Shown: positions 32,847 to 41,639 of the stretch, piece by piece
How positions within the stretch are numbered: position 1 is the stretch's first letter
How the letters are laid out: every line of letters starts with the position of its first letter
Source of the DNA: Pseudomonas sp. DNDY-54
GTDB lineage: Bacteria > Pseudomonadota > Gammaproteobacteria > Pseudomonadales > Pseudomonadaceae
NCBI RefSeq assembly: GCF_019880365.1
Contig: NZ_CP082271.1
Coordinates: 2,046,001-2,110,000 of the forward strand
Reading direction: 5' to 3'
Length of the DNA: 64,000 nt
Position numbers and translations under genes: made by a program
Notes under the pieces: model-generated
The model's input: the letters and a program-made list of their open reading frames with translations, nothing else
Told to the model about the DNA's origin: nothing
Database searches by the model: none

Positions 32847-33989
32847 GTGGCTTCCCACCCCCACAGCGATTTCCCAGCGGTCAGTCGTGCATTGGTTGTG
32901 ATGGGCGTCAGCGGTTCAGGTAAGACTGAAACCAGCCACGCCGTCGCCGATGCGCTGGGCTTCCGACATATCGAAGCCGATCATTTCCATCCTGAAGAGA
33001 ACGTAGCGCGCATGCGCGCCGGTACGCCGTTGTCGGACGCTGACCGCGTCGAGTGGCTGCAGAAGCTCATCGTCGAAATGCAACGAGCCATCGATGATGG
33101 CGTCGGCTTCGTGCTTGCGTGCTCCGCCCTGAAGCGTCACTACCGAGACCTTTTGCGCGATGCGGTCGCTGAGGTGCGGTTCGCTCACCTGTCGATCGAC
33201 TACGACACCGCGGTGCAGCGTGTGGGCGGTCGTGAAGGGCATTTCATGCCCATTTCGCTGGTGGACAGCCAGTTCGCCACGCTCGAATCTCCGGAAGGCG
33301 AACCCGGTGTGCTCGTGGTGGATGCCGCACAGCCTCGCGAGCAGGTCCTGGAGGAAATAGTCGACTGGATGCAGCGCGCGCCGGGCCTGGAGATCGCAGA
33401 CCGCGAGGGTTATTCAGCGGCTCCGCTTGATAGCGCTACCAGCGATGCCGGGAAAGGCGCCGAACTGACCGGCGCACCGATTTACACCGGCAAGCTCGCC
33501 CAGGGGTTTGACCGGATCACCGATTGGCTGATGGCCGCGCTGCTTGCCTTCATGGTGATCGTCGTCTTCAGCAGCGTTGTGTTGCGTTACGCCTTCGGCA
33601 CGGGCTGGACCGGTGCTGAAGAGCTGTCGCGGCTGGCGTTTGTCTGGCTGGTGTTTGTTGGCGTCGCGTCCAGCATGCGACGCGGTGAGCTGATGGCGTT
33701 CAGCATGATTCGCGACCGGTTTCCGACATTCTTTCGCCGTGTGGTCGATTCGATCAGCTGGCTGATGGTGGCAGTCGCCAGCGGCATGGCCGCGATGGGT
33801 GGATGGAACCAGATGCAGTTTGGCTGGACGATCAACAGTCCAGTGGTGGGCTACCCGTTGGCGGTCGCGATGCTGCCGGTCATGGTCAGCATGATTGCGC
33901 TGGCAGTGCTGGCCCTCGTGCAGTTGGTCAATGTCTGGCGCGGTCAACCGCAGCCACATGCTGCCGATGCCAACGTAACGGCTGACTGA
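32847..33989 (+). CDS. Gluconokinase fused to TRAP small permease (DctQ)
   Basis: This is a single 380-residue reading frame with two parts. Residues about 15-178 are a gluconokinase: P-loop GVSGSGKT (20-27), the substrate region EADHFHPEENVARM with TPLSDADRVEWL, and ACSALKRHYRDLLR. After a linker of about 35 residues, residues about 215-365 form a DctQ small TRAP subunit with four membrane segments, including MVIVVFSSVVLRYAFG, TGAEELSRLAFVWLVFVG and the MRRGELMAF loop. There is no stop, frameshift or internal ribosome site between the parts. The DctM and DctP genes follow. A kinase on the cytoplasmic end of a transporter could phosphorylate gluconate as it enters; that is inferred. Confidence 0.9.
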   Translation: MASHPHSDFPAVSRALVVMGVSGSGKTETSHAVADALGFRHIEADHFHPEENVARMRAGTPLSDADRVEWLQKLIVEMQRAIDDGVGFVLACSALKRHYRDLLRDAVAEVRFAHLSIDYDTAVQRVGGREGHFMPISLVDSQFATLESPEGEPGVLVVDAAQPREQVLEEIVDWMQRAPGLEIADREGYSAAPLDSATSDAGKGAELTGAPIYTGKLAQGFDRITDWLMAALLAFMVIVVFSSVVLRYAFGTGWTGAEELSRLAFVWLVFVGVASSMRRGELMAFSMIRDRFPTFFRRVVDSISWLMVAVASGMAAMGGWNQMQFGWTINSPVVGYPLAVAMLPVMVSMIALAVLALVQLVNVWRGQPQPHAADANVTAD

Positions 33990-34029
33990 CCCCCGATAAC
34001 AACAGGGCAACGCCCGCCGAGGTTCTTGC

Positions 34030-35307
34030 ATGACTGTCGTCGTTTTTCTTTCTTCTCTGTTTGGCTTCATGGCCTTCGGCATGCCAATCGCATTCGCGCT
34101 GATACTCACTGGCGCAGTGCTGATGTGGTACCTGGACTTTTGGGACGTGCAGCTGCTGGCACAGAACCTCCAAGCGGGTGCCGATAGCTTTCCATTGCTG
34201 GCGGTGCCTTTTTTCATTCTCGCCGGAGAGCTGATGAATGCCGGCGGTATTTCCCGTCGCATCATCAACATGGCCCAAGCCTATTTTGGCCACAAGCGGG
34301 GCGGCCTCGGCTATGTCGCCATTGCCGCCTCGGTGCTCCTGGCCAGCATGTCCGGCTCGGCACTGGCGGACACCGCCGCGCTGGCGACGCTGTTGTTGCC
34401 GATGATGCGCGAACGTGGCTATCCGCTGAGTTCGTCGTCGGGTCTGGTCGCCGCCGGTGGAATCATCGCACCGATCATTCCGCCCTCCATGCCGTTCGTT
34501 ATCTATGGCGTAGTGACCAACACGTCCATCAGCCAGTTGTTTCTCGCCGGTATGGTGCCGGGGCTGATCATGGGGGTTGGGCTCGTCGTTGCCTGGACGC
34601 TGATTGCACGCAAAATTGATGAGCCGCCACAGGAGAAGGCCAGCGGCGCTGAGCGCCGCAAGGCACTCGTCGATGGGGCTGCTGCGCTGATGTTGCCGGT
34701 GATCATTGTTGGCGGATTGCGTGGCGGTTTGTTCACACCCACCGAGGCCGCGGTGGTAGCCGCGGTCTATGCATTGGGCGTCTCGACCCTGCTATACCGC
34801 GAGCTCAGCTGGAACGGTGTAGTCGAGGTGCTGACCCGTGCCAGCCGCACTACTGCTTCGGTGATGTTTCTCTGCGCCGCGGCGATCGTGTCGGCGTACA
34901 TGATCACGCTGGCGCAGCTTCCGGACGAGATCGCGTCAATGCTTGGCCCATTGGCCGAAGATCCGAAGCTGCTGATGGTTGCCATCATGGTGCTGATGAT
35001 CGCCATCGGCATGGTGCTCGACCTGACACCAACCATCCTCATTCTCGGTCCCGTGTTGGCGCCCATTGCGGTCAAGGCGGGCATCGATCCGGTGTACTTC
35101 GGAGTGATGTTCGTGCTGATCGGCTCGATTGGTCTCATCACACCACCGGTCGGCACCGTGCTCAACGTCGTCGGTGGGATAGGGCGGCTGCGCATGGAAA
35201 CACTGGTGCGCGGCGTGACCCCGTTCTTCTGCATTTACCTGGTCATCGTCGCATTGCTTATCGCCGTGCCGTCGATCATCACCGTGCCGCTGCAATGGTT
35301 ACGTTGA
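34030..35307 (+). CDS. TRAP transporter large permease (DctM)
   Basis: This 425-residue protein is the twelve-segment ion-coupled translocation subunit of a TRAP transporter. Family motifs include FFILAGELMNAGGISRRII, the SGSALADTAALATLLLPMM hairpin, GIIAPIIPPSMPFVIYGV and PVGTVLNVVGGIGRLRME near the end. The gene lies 40 bases downstream of the gluconokinase-DctQ fusion and 75 upstream of the binding protein, which completes the transporter. Gluconate is the likely substrate because of the fused kinase and GntR-type regulator. Confidence 0.94.
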   Translation: MTVVVFLSSLFGFMAFGMPIAFALILTGAVLMWYLDFWDVQLLAQNLQAGADSFPLLAVPFFILAGELMNAGGISRRIINMAQAYFGHKRGGLGYVAIAASVLLASMSGSALADTAALATLLLPMMRERGYPLSSSSGLVAAGGIIAPIIPPSMPFVIYGVVTNTSISQLFLAGMVPGLIMGVGLVVAWTLIARKIDEPPQEKASGAERRKALVDGAAALMLPVIIVGGLRGGLFTPTEAAVVAAVYALGVSTLLYRELSWNGVVEVLTRASRTTASVMFLCAAAIVSAYMITLAQLPDEIASMLGPLAEDPKLLMVAIMVLMIAIGMVLDLTPTILILGPVLAPIAVKAGIDPVYFGVMFVLIGSIGLITPPVGTVLNVVGGIGRLRMETLVRGVTPFFCIYLVIVALLIAVPSIITVPLQWLR

Positions 35308-35382
35308 TCGCGACCGGCGCGCTGCTGAACTCATTCTGATCAAGACGCTTCATCCACCCACAACAACAAAAGGTACGACAGC

Positions 35383-36399
35383 ATGAAACGATTTCTGATA
35401 GCCGCCCTGGCGGCCACCACGCTTGGCAGCGCAATCACCGCGGTCAGCGCCCAAGCGGCCGACGATATTCGCCCACGCATGATTCGCTTCGGCTACGGGC
35501 TTAACGAGGACAGCAACCAGGGTCGTGCGGCCAAGGTCCTCGCTGAGGAAATTGCCAAGGCCTCTGACGGCAAGCTCAAGGTGCGCACCTTCGCGTCGGC
35601 CAGCCTGGGATCGGACGATCAGATGCAGAACGCGCTGATGGGCGGGGCGCAGGAAATGATGGTTGGCTCGACCGCTACGCTGGTTGGGATTGCAGAGGAA
35701 ATGGCCGTCTGGGATACGCCGTTCCTGTTCGAGAGCGAGAAGCAAGCGGATTATGTGCTCGACGGTCCGGTCGGGCAGAAGGTCATGGACGCCTTGGAGG
35801 AGAAAGGCCTGGTAGGGCTGGTGTACTGGGAAAATGGCTTCCGCAACCTGACCAACAACGTCCGTCCTGTTGAAAAAATGGAAGACTTCAACGGCATTAA
35901 GCTGCGTGTGATGCCCAACCCCGTGTTCATCGATACGTTCAAGCAGATGGGCGCCAACGCCGTCCCGCTGCCGTTCTCTGAACTGTTCACCGCGCTGGAA
36001 ACCAAGGCGGTCGATGGGCAGGAAAACCCATACAACACCATTCTGTCCTCGAAATTCTATGAGGTGCAGAAGTACCTCAGCGTGACCAATCACGTTTACA
36101 GCCCATGGATCGTCACAGCCTCCAAGCGCTGGTGGGATGGCCTGTCCGAGACGGAGCAGAACATCATCATGGAAGCGGCGAAGACGTCACGCGACTCAGA
36201 GCGCGCCGACACGCGTGCCGAAGCTCAGGAAGCGCTCGCCAAGATCAAGGAGCAGGGCATGGAGCTCAACAAGGTCAGCCCGGAGGAGATCCAGCGCATG
36301 CGTGAGCAGGCCAAGCCGGCGATACAGACCGTAGTCGATACGGTCGGCGAGCCGCTGTTCAATGAGGTTCAGGCCGAGATTGCCAAAGCGCCGAAGTAA
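35383..36399 (+). CDS. TRAP transporter periplasmic binding protein (DctP)
   Basis: This 338-residue protein has a signal peptide that ends near VSAQA-AD, and then the DctP fold. The ligand-carboxylate arginine is expected in the KLRVMPNPVFIDTFKQMGANAVPLPFSELFTAL block around residues 170-200; the same block holds the family motif. GQENPYNTI follows in the second lobe. It is the third gene of the TRAP operon and should deliver a sugar acid to the membrane part. The gluconate assignment rests on context. Confidence 0.93.
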   Translation: MKRFLIAALAATTLGSAITAVSAQAADDIRPRMIRFGYGLNEDSNQGRAAKVLAEEIAKASDGKLKVRTFASASLGSDDQMQNALMGGAQEMMVGSTATLVGIAEEMAVWDTPFLFESEKQADYVLDGPVGQKVMDALEEKGLVGLVYWENGFRNLTNNVRPVEKMEDFNGIKLRVMPNPVFIDTFKQMGANAVPLPFSELFTALETKAVDGQENPYNTILSSKFYEVQKYLSVTNHVYSPWIVTASKRWWDGLSETEQNIIMEAAKTSRDSERADTRAEAQEALAKIKEQGMELNKVSPEEIQRMREQAKPAIQTVVDTVGEPLFNEVQAEIAKAPK

Positions 36400-36405
36400 T
36401 CGGGC

Positions 36406-36423
36406 GCGCCCCTGCGGGGGCGC
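36406..36423 (+). terminator. GC-rich hairpin between dctP and the LacI-type regulator
   Basis: Stem GCGCCCC / GGGGCGC (36406-36412 and 36417-36423) begins seven bases after the dctP stop. Only CGCCTCTTATAG follows, so it could attenuate the operon, or protect its upstream part from 3' decay, without stopping all transcription. Confidence 0.4.
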
Positions 36424-36463
36424 CGCCTCTTATAGAATTCCCCACCGTTCGCTGGATGCTGCC

Positions 36464-37483
36464 ATGAGTTCTCGCCGTCGCCGTTCGCTGGAACGGGCCA
36501 CGCTTTCCGACGTTGCCCGCAGTGCCGGCTGCTCATTGATGTCGGCTTCTCGGGCGTTGTCGCAACCGGAACGTGTGTCCGATGCGCTGCGCGAACGGGT
36601 GATGGAAGCGGTCAAGACGCTAGGCTACGTACCGCATACCGCGGCGCGCAACCTCGCCAGCGCGCGCTCGAATCTGGTGGCAGTCATCATTCCGTCGCTG
36701 TCCAACGCCGTTTTCGTCGACACCGTAGAGGCTATTCAGCGAGTGCTGATGCCGGCCGGTTACGAGTTGATGATCGGCGTCAGCCACTACCATCCCGAAG
36801 AAGATGAACGCCTGCTACGTGCCTATCTGGCACACCAGCCGGCAGGCCTTCTGATCACAGGCTTCGAACGCAGTGATGCCGCGCGGGAGGTGCTCGGCAG
36901 CTACACCAGCCCGATTGTCACGCTGATGGAATTGAGCGATGCCGAGGAAGAGTATTGCGTCGGTTTTTCCCAGTACGAAGCCGGCGCGGCGATGACGCGA
37001 AAGCTGCTCGAACGTGGCTACCGGAACATCGCCTTCGCCGCCGCTCAGTTGGACCCGCGCACCCTGCAACGGGCCGACGGTTATCGCCAGGTGATGCGTG
37101 AGGCGTCGCGCTACAACGCTGCGCTGGAGTTGCTTACGCCCCAGGTATCGTCCATCGGCCTGGGCGCTGAGCTGCTCGATCGTTTGCTGGCGCAGCATCC
37201 GCAAATCGATGCCATCTTCTTCAACAACGACGACTTGGCGTTGGGCGCGCTGTTTCGCGCTCGCCAATTGGAACTGCCGGTGCCGGAAAGACTGGCAATC
37301 GCCGGGTTCAACGATTTACCTGCGGCCGCCTGGATGCATCCCGCATTGACGACGGTGCGTACCATTCGCGGCGAAATCGGCAAGTTAGCGGGGCAGATGC
37401 TGCTTAGCCTGATGCGCGGCGAGTCGCCTCCGAAACGGCGAATCGACGTGGGCTTTGAGGTGGTGATGCGCGAAAGCGCGTGA
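36464..37483 (+). CDS. gntR: LacI-family regulator, GntR-like
   Basis: This 339-residue repressor starts at ATG 36464; a longer frame from 36362 overlaps dctP and is unlikely. The helix-turn-helix is ATLSDVARSAGCSLMSASRALS, followed by the hinge helix AARNLASARSNLVAVIIPSLSNAVF. The C-terminal half is a periplasmic-binding-protein-like effector domain with FNNDDLALGALFRARQLE and IAGFNDLP. Together with the gluconokinase and the upstream operator-like site, this points to a gluconate-responsive regulator of the local TRAP operon. The name is by analogy; no direct evidence of its effector is visible. Confidence 0.86.
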   Translation: MSSRRRRSLERATLSDVARSAGCSLMSASRALSQPERVSDALRERVMEAVKTLGYVPHTAARNLASARSNLVAVIIPSLSNAVFVDTVEAIQRVLMPAGYELMIGVSHYHPEEDERLLRAYLAHQPAGLLITGFERSDAAREVLGSYTSPIVTLMELSDAEEEYCVGFSQYEAGAAMTRKLLERGYRNIAFAAAQLDPRTLQRADGYRQVMREASRYNAALELLTPQVSSIGLGAELLDRLLAQHPQIDAIFFNNDDLALGALFRARQLELPVPERLAIAGFNDLPAAAWMHPALTTVRTIRGEIGKLAGQMLLSLMRGESPPKRRIDVGFEVVMRESA

Positions 37484-37519
37484 AGCCAGCCGGCAAGCGT
37501 TGCGCTCACCGGCGCCTAA

Positions 37520-38434
37520 TCATTCGGCTTGCTGCGCCGCCGTCACTTGTTGAGCGATCTCGATCATCTGCTCGCGCATCCAGCGGTTGGCCGGATCCTG
37601 GTCAGTGCTTTCGTGCCAGTAGATATGGGTTTCAAGCGGGGGGATCTCGACGGGAAGCGGCACCTGATGGAGGTCGTGACGGCGGGCGAAACGCTCCGGT
37701 ACGGTGACCGCCATGTCAGTCTGCTGAATGACCTGAGTTGCCATCATGTAGTGCTGCGAGCGCAGGCCGATCTTGCGCTGCTGTCCCATCTTGCCGAGCG
37801 CCAGATCGACCATGCCCAGACCGCTACGGCGACTGGAAATATGGATGTGCGACAACGACAGGTATTCCTCGACGCTGAGCTTGTCCTTGGCCATGGGATG
37901 GCCGCGGCGCATCGCGCAGACGTATCGATCTTCGAGCAGTTTGACGTGTCGCACCTGCGGATCGGTATTCAGCGGCGCGTCCATGGCGAAATCCAGGCGA
38001 CCGGCAGCCAGTTCCTTTGTGGTTTCGCGGCGCTTGGCGAGCATGCTCTCGATCTTCACGTTCGGGGCCAGACGGCGAAGGCGTTGGAAGAGCGGCGGTA
38101 GCACGACGGCCTCGGTAAGGTCGGTCATGCTGATACGGAACGTCTTGTTCGCCTGCAGCGGATTGAAGGTCCGGCTTTCCTGGACCGAAACGCGCAGCAG
38201 CTGAAGTGCATTACGCACCGGGCCGATGATGTTCTGCGCCATCGGCGTCGGCACCATGCCTTGCGCAGTGCGTACGAACAGCGGGTCGTTGAAGGTCTCG
38301 CGCAGGCGGGCCAGCGCGTTAGATACCGCAGGCTGGGTGATGCCGACGATCTGCCCGGCACGGGTCAAATTCGCTTCGGTGTAGATGGCGTCGAAGACGA
38401 TGAAAAGATTCAGATCGACCTTGTTCAGGTTCAT
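37520..38434 (-). CDS. LysR-family regulator
   Basis: This 304-residue protein opens with KVDLNLFIVFDAIYTEANLTRAGQ and the recognition helix VGITQPAVSNALARLRETFNDPLFVR, close to the NodD/TrpI-like LysR subgroup. The effector domain contains KTFRISMTDLTEAVVLPPLFQ. It is divergent from an acyl-CoA dehydrogenase gene, with 146 bases between the starts, and probably controls it. The gap has a CCGAT-N5-ATCGG dyad. A fatty acid or acyl-CoA signal would fit. Confidence 0.9.
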   Translation of the reverse strand: MNLNKVDLNLFIVFDAIYTEANLTRAGQIVGITQPAVSNALARLRETFNDPLFVRTAQGMVPTPMAQNIIGPVRNALQLLRVSVQESRTFNPLQANKTFRISMTDLTEAVVLPPLFQRLRRLAPNVKIESMLAKRRETTKELAAGRLDFAMDAPLNTDPQVRHVKLLEDRYVCAMRRGHPMAKDKLSVEEYLSLSHIHISSRRSGLGMVDLALGKMGQQRKIGLRSQHYMMATQVIQQTDMAVTVPERFARRHDLHQVPLPVEIPPLETHIYWHESTDQDPANRWMREQMIEIAQQVTAAQQAE

Positions 38435-38465
38435 TGTTGTGCTCTCCGGCGTGTATCAGAATTCG

Positions 38466-38480
38466 CCGATCATATATCGG
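38466..38480. promoter_or_regulatory. Inverted repeat between LysR and acyl-CoA dehydrogenase genes
   Basis: CCGAT-N5-ATCGG, a perfect 5-base inverted repeat, lies 32 bases from the LysR start and about 100 bases from the dehydrogenase start. A LysR operator is plausible but it does not fit T-N11-A exactly. Confidence 0.3.
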
Positions 38481-38580
38481 TGATGAATGTTTATACACGA
38501 GGAAAATAGCTTAGATAAATCACCAGGCCTCCTCTAGCATTCAAAACTACAAAACATTACCTGCCAGAAGGTTGTCGCCC

Positions 38581-39807
38581 ATGGATTTCGCCTACTCCCC
38601 GAAGGTTCAAGAGCTGAGAGAGCGCGTCCAAGCGTTCATGGATGCTCATGTCTATCCCGCTGAAAAGGTTTTCTACCAGCAGGTTGCCGAGGGCGATCGC
38701 TGGCAGCCGACCGCCATCGTCGAGGAGCTCAAGGCCAAGGCAAAGGCGGAAGGACTGTGGAACCTGTTTCTGCCGGACTCGGAACTGGGCGCCGGGCTGA
38801 CCAACACCGAATACGCGCCACTCGCTGAAATCATGGGCAGCTCGGGACTGGGGCCTGAGGCATTCAACTGCTCAGCGCCGGACACCGGCAACATGGAAGT
38901 CCTGGTGCGCTATGGCAGCGACGCGCACAAGAAACAATGGCTAGAGCCTTTGCTGCGCGGCGAAATTCGCTCGGCGTTCGGCATGACCGAGCCGGGCGTA
39001 GCCTCATCGGACGCGACCAATATGGAGGCCCGCGCGGTACGTGAAGGTGATGAGTGGGTCATCAACGGGCGCAAGTGGTGGACGTCTGGTGCCTGCGATC
39101 CGCGTTGCAAGGTGATGATCTTCATGGGCCTGACCAACCCGGATGCGCCGCGTCACCAGCAGCATTCGATGATCCTCGTGCCGATGGATGCGCCCGGTCT
39201 TAAAGTCCTGCGTCCGCTGCCCGTGTTTGGCTACGACGATGCGCCGCACGGGCACGCCGAAGTTCTGCTTGAGAACGTTCGGGTCCCGTATGAGAACGTT
39301 CTGCTGGGTGAAGGCCGTGGCTTTGAAATCGCTCAGGGCCGCTTGGGCCCAGGCCGCATTCACCACTGCATGCGCTCCGTGGGTGTTGCCGAGCGCGCGC
39401 TGAGGCTGATGTGCGAGCGTTCGGTGAACCGTACGGCATTCGGCAAGCCGCTGGCGCGGCTGGGTGCCAACCTCGACCACATCGCTGAGTGCCGGATCGA
39501 GATCAATATGGCGCGGCTGCTGACCCTTAATGCCGCGTACATGATGGATACCGTGGGTAACAAGATTGCAGCGAGTGAAATCGCGCAGATCAAGGTCGTG
39601 GCGCCAAACGTGGCGTTGAAGGTGATCGACCGCGCCATTCAGATTCACGGCGGCGCTGGTGTTTCCGAAGACTTCCCACTGGCGCACTGGTGGGCGATGC
39701 AGCGCACGCTACGCCTGGCTGACGGACCGGACGAGGTGCACCGCGCGTCGATCGCCAAGCATGAGCTGGGCAAGTACTTCCCACGGGAAATGCTGCGTAG
39801 CCGCTAA
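38581..39807 (+). CDS. Acyl-CoA dehydrogenase
   Basis: This 408-residue FAD enzyme starts at ATG 38581 (AGAAGG upstream). The three domains are present: helical N-terminus, the beta domain with SAFGMTEPGVASSDATNM and INGRKWWTSGACDPRCK, and the C-terminal helical domain with RTAFGKPLARLGANLDHIAECRIE cut across its FAD contacts and QIHGGAGVSEDFPLAHWW. The end RLADGPDEVHR resembles the ACAD10/11 subgroup, so a branched or unusual acyl-CoA is possible. A LysR gene is divergent and a clear terminator follows. Confidence 0.92.
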   Translation: MDFAYSPKVQELRERVQAFMDAHVYPAEKVFYQQVAEGDRWQPTAIVEELKAKAKAEGLWNLFLPDSELGAGLTNTEYAPLAEIMGSSGLGPEAFNCSAPDTGNMEVLVRYGSDAHKKQWLEPLLRGEIRSAFGMTEPGVASSDATNMEARAVREGDEWVINGRKWWTSGACDPRCKVMIFMGLTNPDAPRHQQHSMILVPMDAPGLKVLRPLPVFGYDDAPHGHAEVLLENVRVPYENVLLGEGRGFEIAQGRLGPGRIHHCMRSVGVAERALRLMCERSVNRTAFGKPLARLGANLDHIAECRIEINMARLLTLNAAYMMDTVGNKIAASEIAQIKVVAPNVALKVIDRAIQIHGGAGVSEDFPLAHWWAMQRTLRLADGPDEVHRASIAKHELGKYFPREMLRSR

Positions 39808-39834
39808 GCAACGGTAGCTCCGAGCAAAAGGTAG

Positions 39835-39866
39835 AAGCAAAGCCACTCAGGTGGCTTTGCTTTTTT
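39835..39866 (+). terminator. Rho-independent terminator of the acyl-CoA dehydrogenase gene
   Basis: A 12-base perfect stem AAGCAAAGCCAC / GTGGCTTTGCTT (39835-39846 and 39851-39862) with loop TCAG is followed by TTTTT. It starts 28 bases after the stop. Confidence 0.92.
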
Positions 39867-39943
39867 TATGCACCGACAGTTGGGAATGAGCTGCGAGCTG
39901 GTGAAGGTGACTGCGCCAGTCCCCTTAATGCCTCAGAGTGACC

Positions 39944-39999
39944 GTAGGGTGGGCTTCAGCCCACCAGTGAGGTGATTGGTGGGCTGAAGCCCACCCTAC
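39944..39999. repeat. REP-like inverted repeat (BIME-like)
   Basis: Two 23-base arms are perfect inverted copies (39944-39966 and 39977-39999) with a 10-base spacer. Each arm contains GGTGGGCT-TC-AGCCCACC and so can also fold alone. Copies with the GTAGGGTGGGC core are common in Stutzerimonas and related genomes, to my memory. It lies between the convergent dehydrogenase and xylulokinase genes. Confidence 0.85.
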
Positions 40000-40104
40000 A
40001 TACGGCGCGTTGCCGCAATCACGGAGAGCAAGCTGGGCCCTTATCACAAGTGATTCCGCGCCCTGGGCTTGCTCAACGCCAAGCTCGACAGCAGAGCCGG
40101 TTCA

Positions 40105-41628
40105 TCACTGCGCGACTGTCATCAGATCCGGTGGCGCTTGCTGACCATAGGTGCTGCTGACCAGGTCCCGGTAGCGCCGGTAGGCCTGTTCATAGGCGTG
40201 AACGGCGTTGGGTTCAGGTTCGACCGCGGTTGTTTCGTCAAGACTGACGCAACGGTCGCAAAGCTCGATAAGGCTGGCTTGAGAATCGCTTTCTCTGGCG
40301 TGACACCAAGCGGCTTGGATCGCACCCCCGAGCGCTGCAGCCTCGCTATGAGACGTGCAGACCACGGGCGTGGCCATCATGTCGGCGACGATTTGCCGCC
40401 ACAGCGGATTGTTCGCACCGCCGCCGATCAGCTGTATCCGCTCGCTACGTATCCCACTCTCACGCAGCAAATCCAATCCGTAGCGTAGGCCGAAGGTGAC
40501 GCCCTCGACGACGGCGCGGCAGAGGTTGGCTCGGGTCAGGTTGTCGGCGGTCAGGCCGTGCAGGCTGGCCGTGGCCTGGGGCAGGGCGGGGACGCGTTCG
40601 CCATTCAGAAATGGCAGCATGGTTACGCCTTTGGCCCCGATCGGAGATTGCGCCACCAATGCATTGAACTGATCGAGGTCGAGCTGTAGCAGATCGCGGA
40701 TAGCACCGTTCGCATTGGTCAGGTTCATCGTGCAGATCAGCGGCAGCCAGCCGCCGCTGGATGAACAGAACGTCGCGACTGAGGGCTGCGGGCTGATACG
40801 GGCTTCGTCAGCAAACGCATAGAGAGTGCCGGATGTCCCGAGGCTCATGGTGATCGCGCCGGGGGAAATATTGCCTGTGCCGATCGCGCCCATCATGTTG
40901 TCGCCGCCACCGCTCGCGACGAGTGCGTGGGGATTCAGCCCTAACGTGGCGGCCAATTCAGGACGGATCCGCCCGACCGGCTGATGAGGCTCGATCAGCT
41001 CGGGCAGCGCCGCTTCGAGCCGGCCCGTGGGATCGATATGGCGCAGTATGGCATTGTCCCATTGGCGGGACCGGACGTTGAAATAGCCCGTCCCTGAGGC
41101 ATCGCCATACTCACTTGCACAGCGTCCGGTCAGCCAGTAGTTGAGGTAGTCATGGGGCAACAGGATGTGAGCGATGCGCTCGAAGCGCTCAGCATGCTGC
41201 TCCTTCATCCACAGCAGTTTTGACACCGTGTAGCCAGGCGCAATGACCACGCCGAGGCGTTGCAGCGAGCCCTGTTCGCCGCCCAACCAATCGAGCAGCC
41301 GTTGATTTTCAGCGGCGGATTCCGTGTCGCACCACAATTTGGCCGGACGAAGCACCTGTCCTTTGTCGTCGAGTGTCACGAGGCCATGCTGTTGCCCCGA
41401 AACACCAATGCCCAGCACGCCGCTGCCATCGACACCGGCGGCATTCAGCGCGGCTGCAGTCGCGGCGACGAAAGCGGCGGTCCACTGCTCGGTATCCTGC
41501 TCGCGGCGTCCGTTTGGGCCGCTTAGAAGCGTATGGCTCGCCGAGCCCTGGCCCAGGACACGCCCGCTAGAGGCGTCGAGTAGCAATGCTTTGGTGCCCT
41601 GGGTGCCGCAATCGATACCAAGAAACAT
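40105..41628 (-). CDS. mtlY: Xylulokinase
   Basis: This 507-residue FGGY-family kinase phosphorylates D-xylulose, made from D-arabitol by the adjacent dehydrogenase. The N-terminal phosphate-binding DCGTQGTKALL is present, with the catalytic aspartate expected in ASGGGDNMMGAIG and the second phosphate motif SLGTSGTLYAF near residue 265. The start codon is preceded by GGAGG, and the gap to mtlD is 11 bases. Here it is the last gene of the polyol operon. XylB and MtlY are alternative names for the same activity. Confidence 0.92.
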   Translation of the reverse strand: MFLGIDCGTQGTKALLLDASSGRVLGQGSASHTLLSGPNGRREQDTEQWTAAFVAATAAALNAAGVDGSGVLGIGVSGQQHGLVTLDDKGQVLRPAKLWCDTESAAENQRLLDWLGGEQGSLQRLGVVIAPGYTVSKLLWMKEQHAERFERIAHILLPHDYLNYWLTGRCASEYGDASGTGYFNVRSRQWDNAILRHIDPTGRLEAALPELIEPHQPVGRIRPELAATLGLNPHALVASGGGDNMMGAIGTGNISPGAITMSLGTSGTLYAFADEARISPQPSVATFCSSSGGWLPLICTMNLTNANGAIRDLLQLDLDQFNALVAQSPIGAKGVTMLPFLNGERVPALPQATASLHGLTADNLTRANLCRAVVEGVTFGLRYGLDLLRESGIRSERIQLIGGGANNPLWRQIVADMMATPVVCTSHSEAAALGGAIQAAWCHARESDSQASLIELCDRCVSLDETTAVEPEPNAVHAYEQAYRRYRDLVSSTYGQQAPPDLMTVAQ

Positions 41629-41639
41629 GACCGCCTCCG

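Noticed and set aside
36406..36423. A strong rho-independent terminator between dctP and the regulator
   Set aside because: The hairpin is strong but lacks a T-tract, so I list it with low confidence and not as a definite end of transcription.
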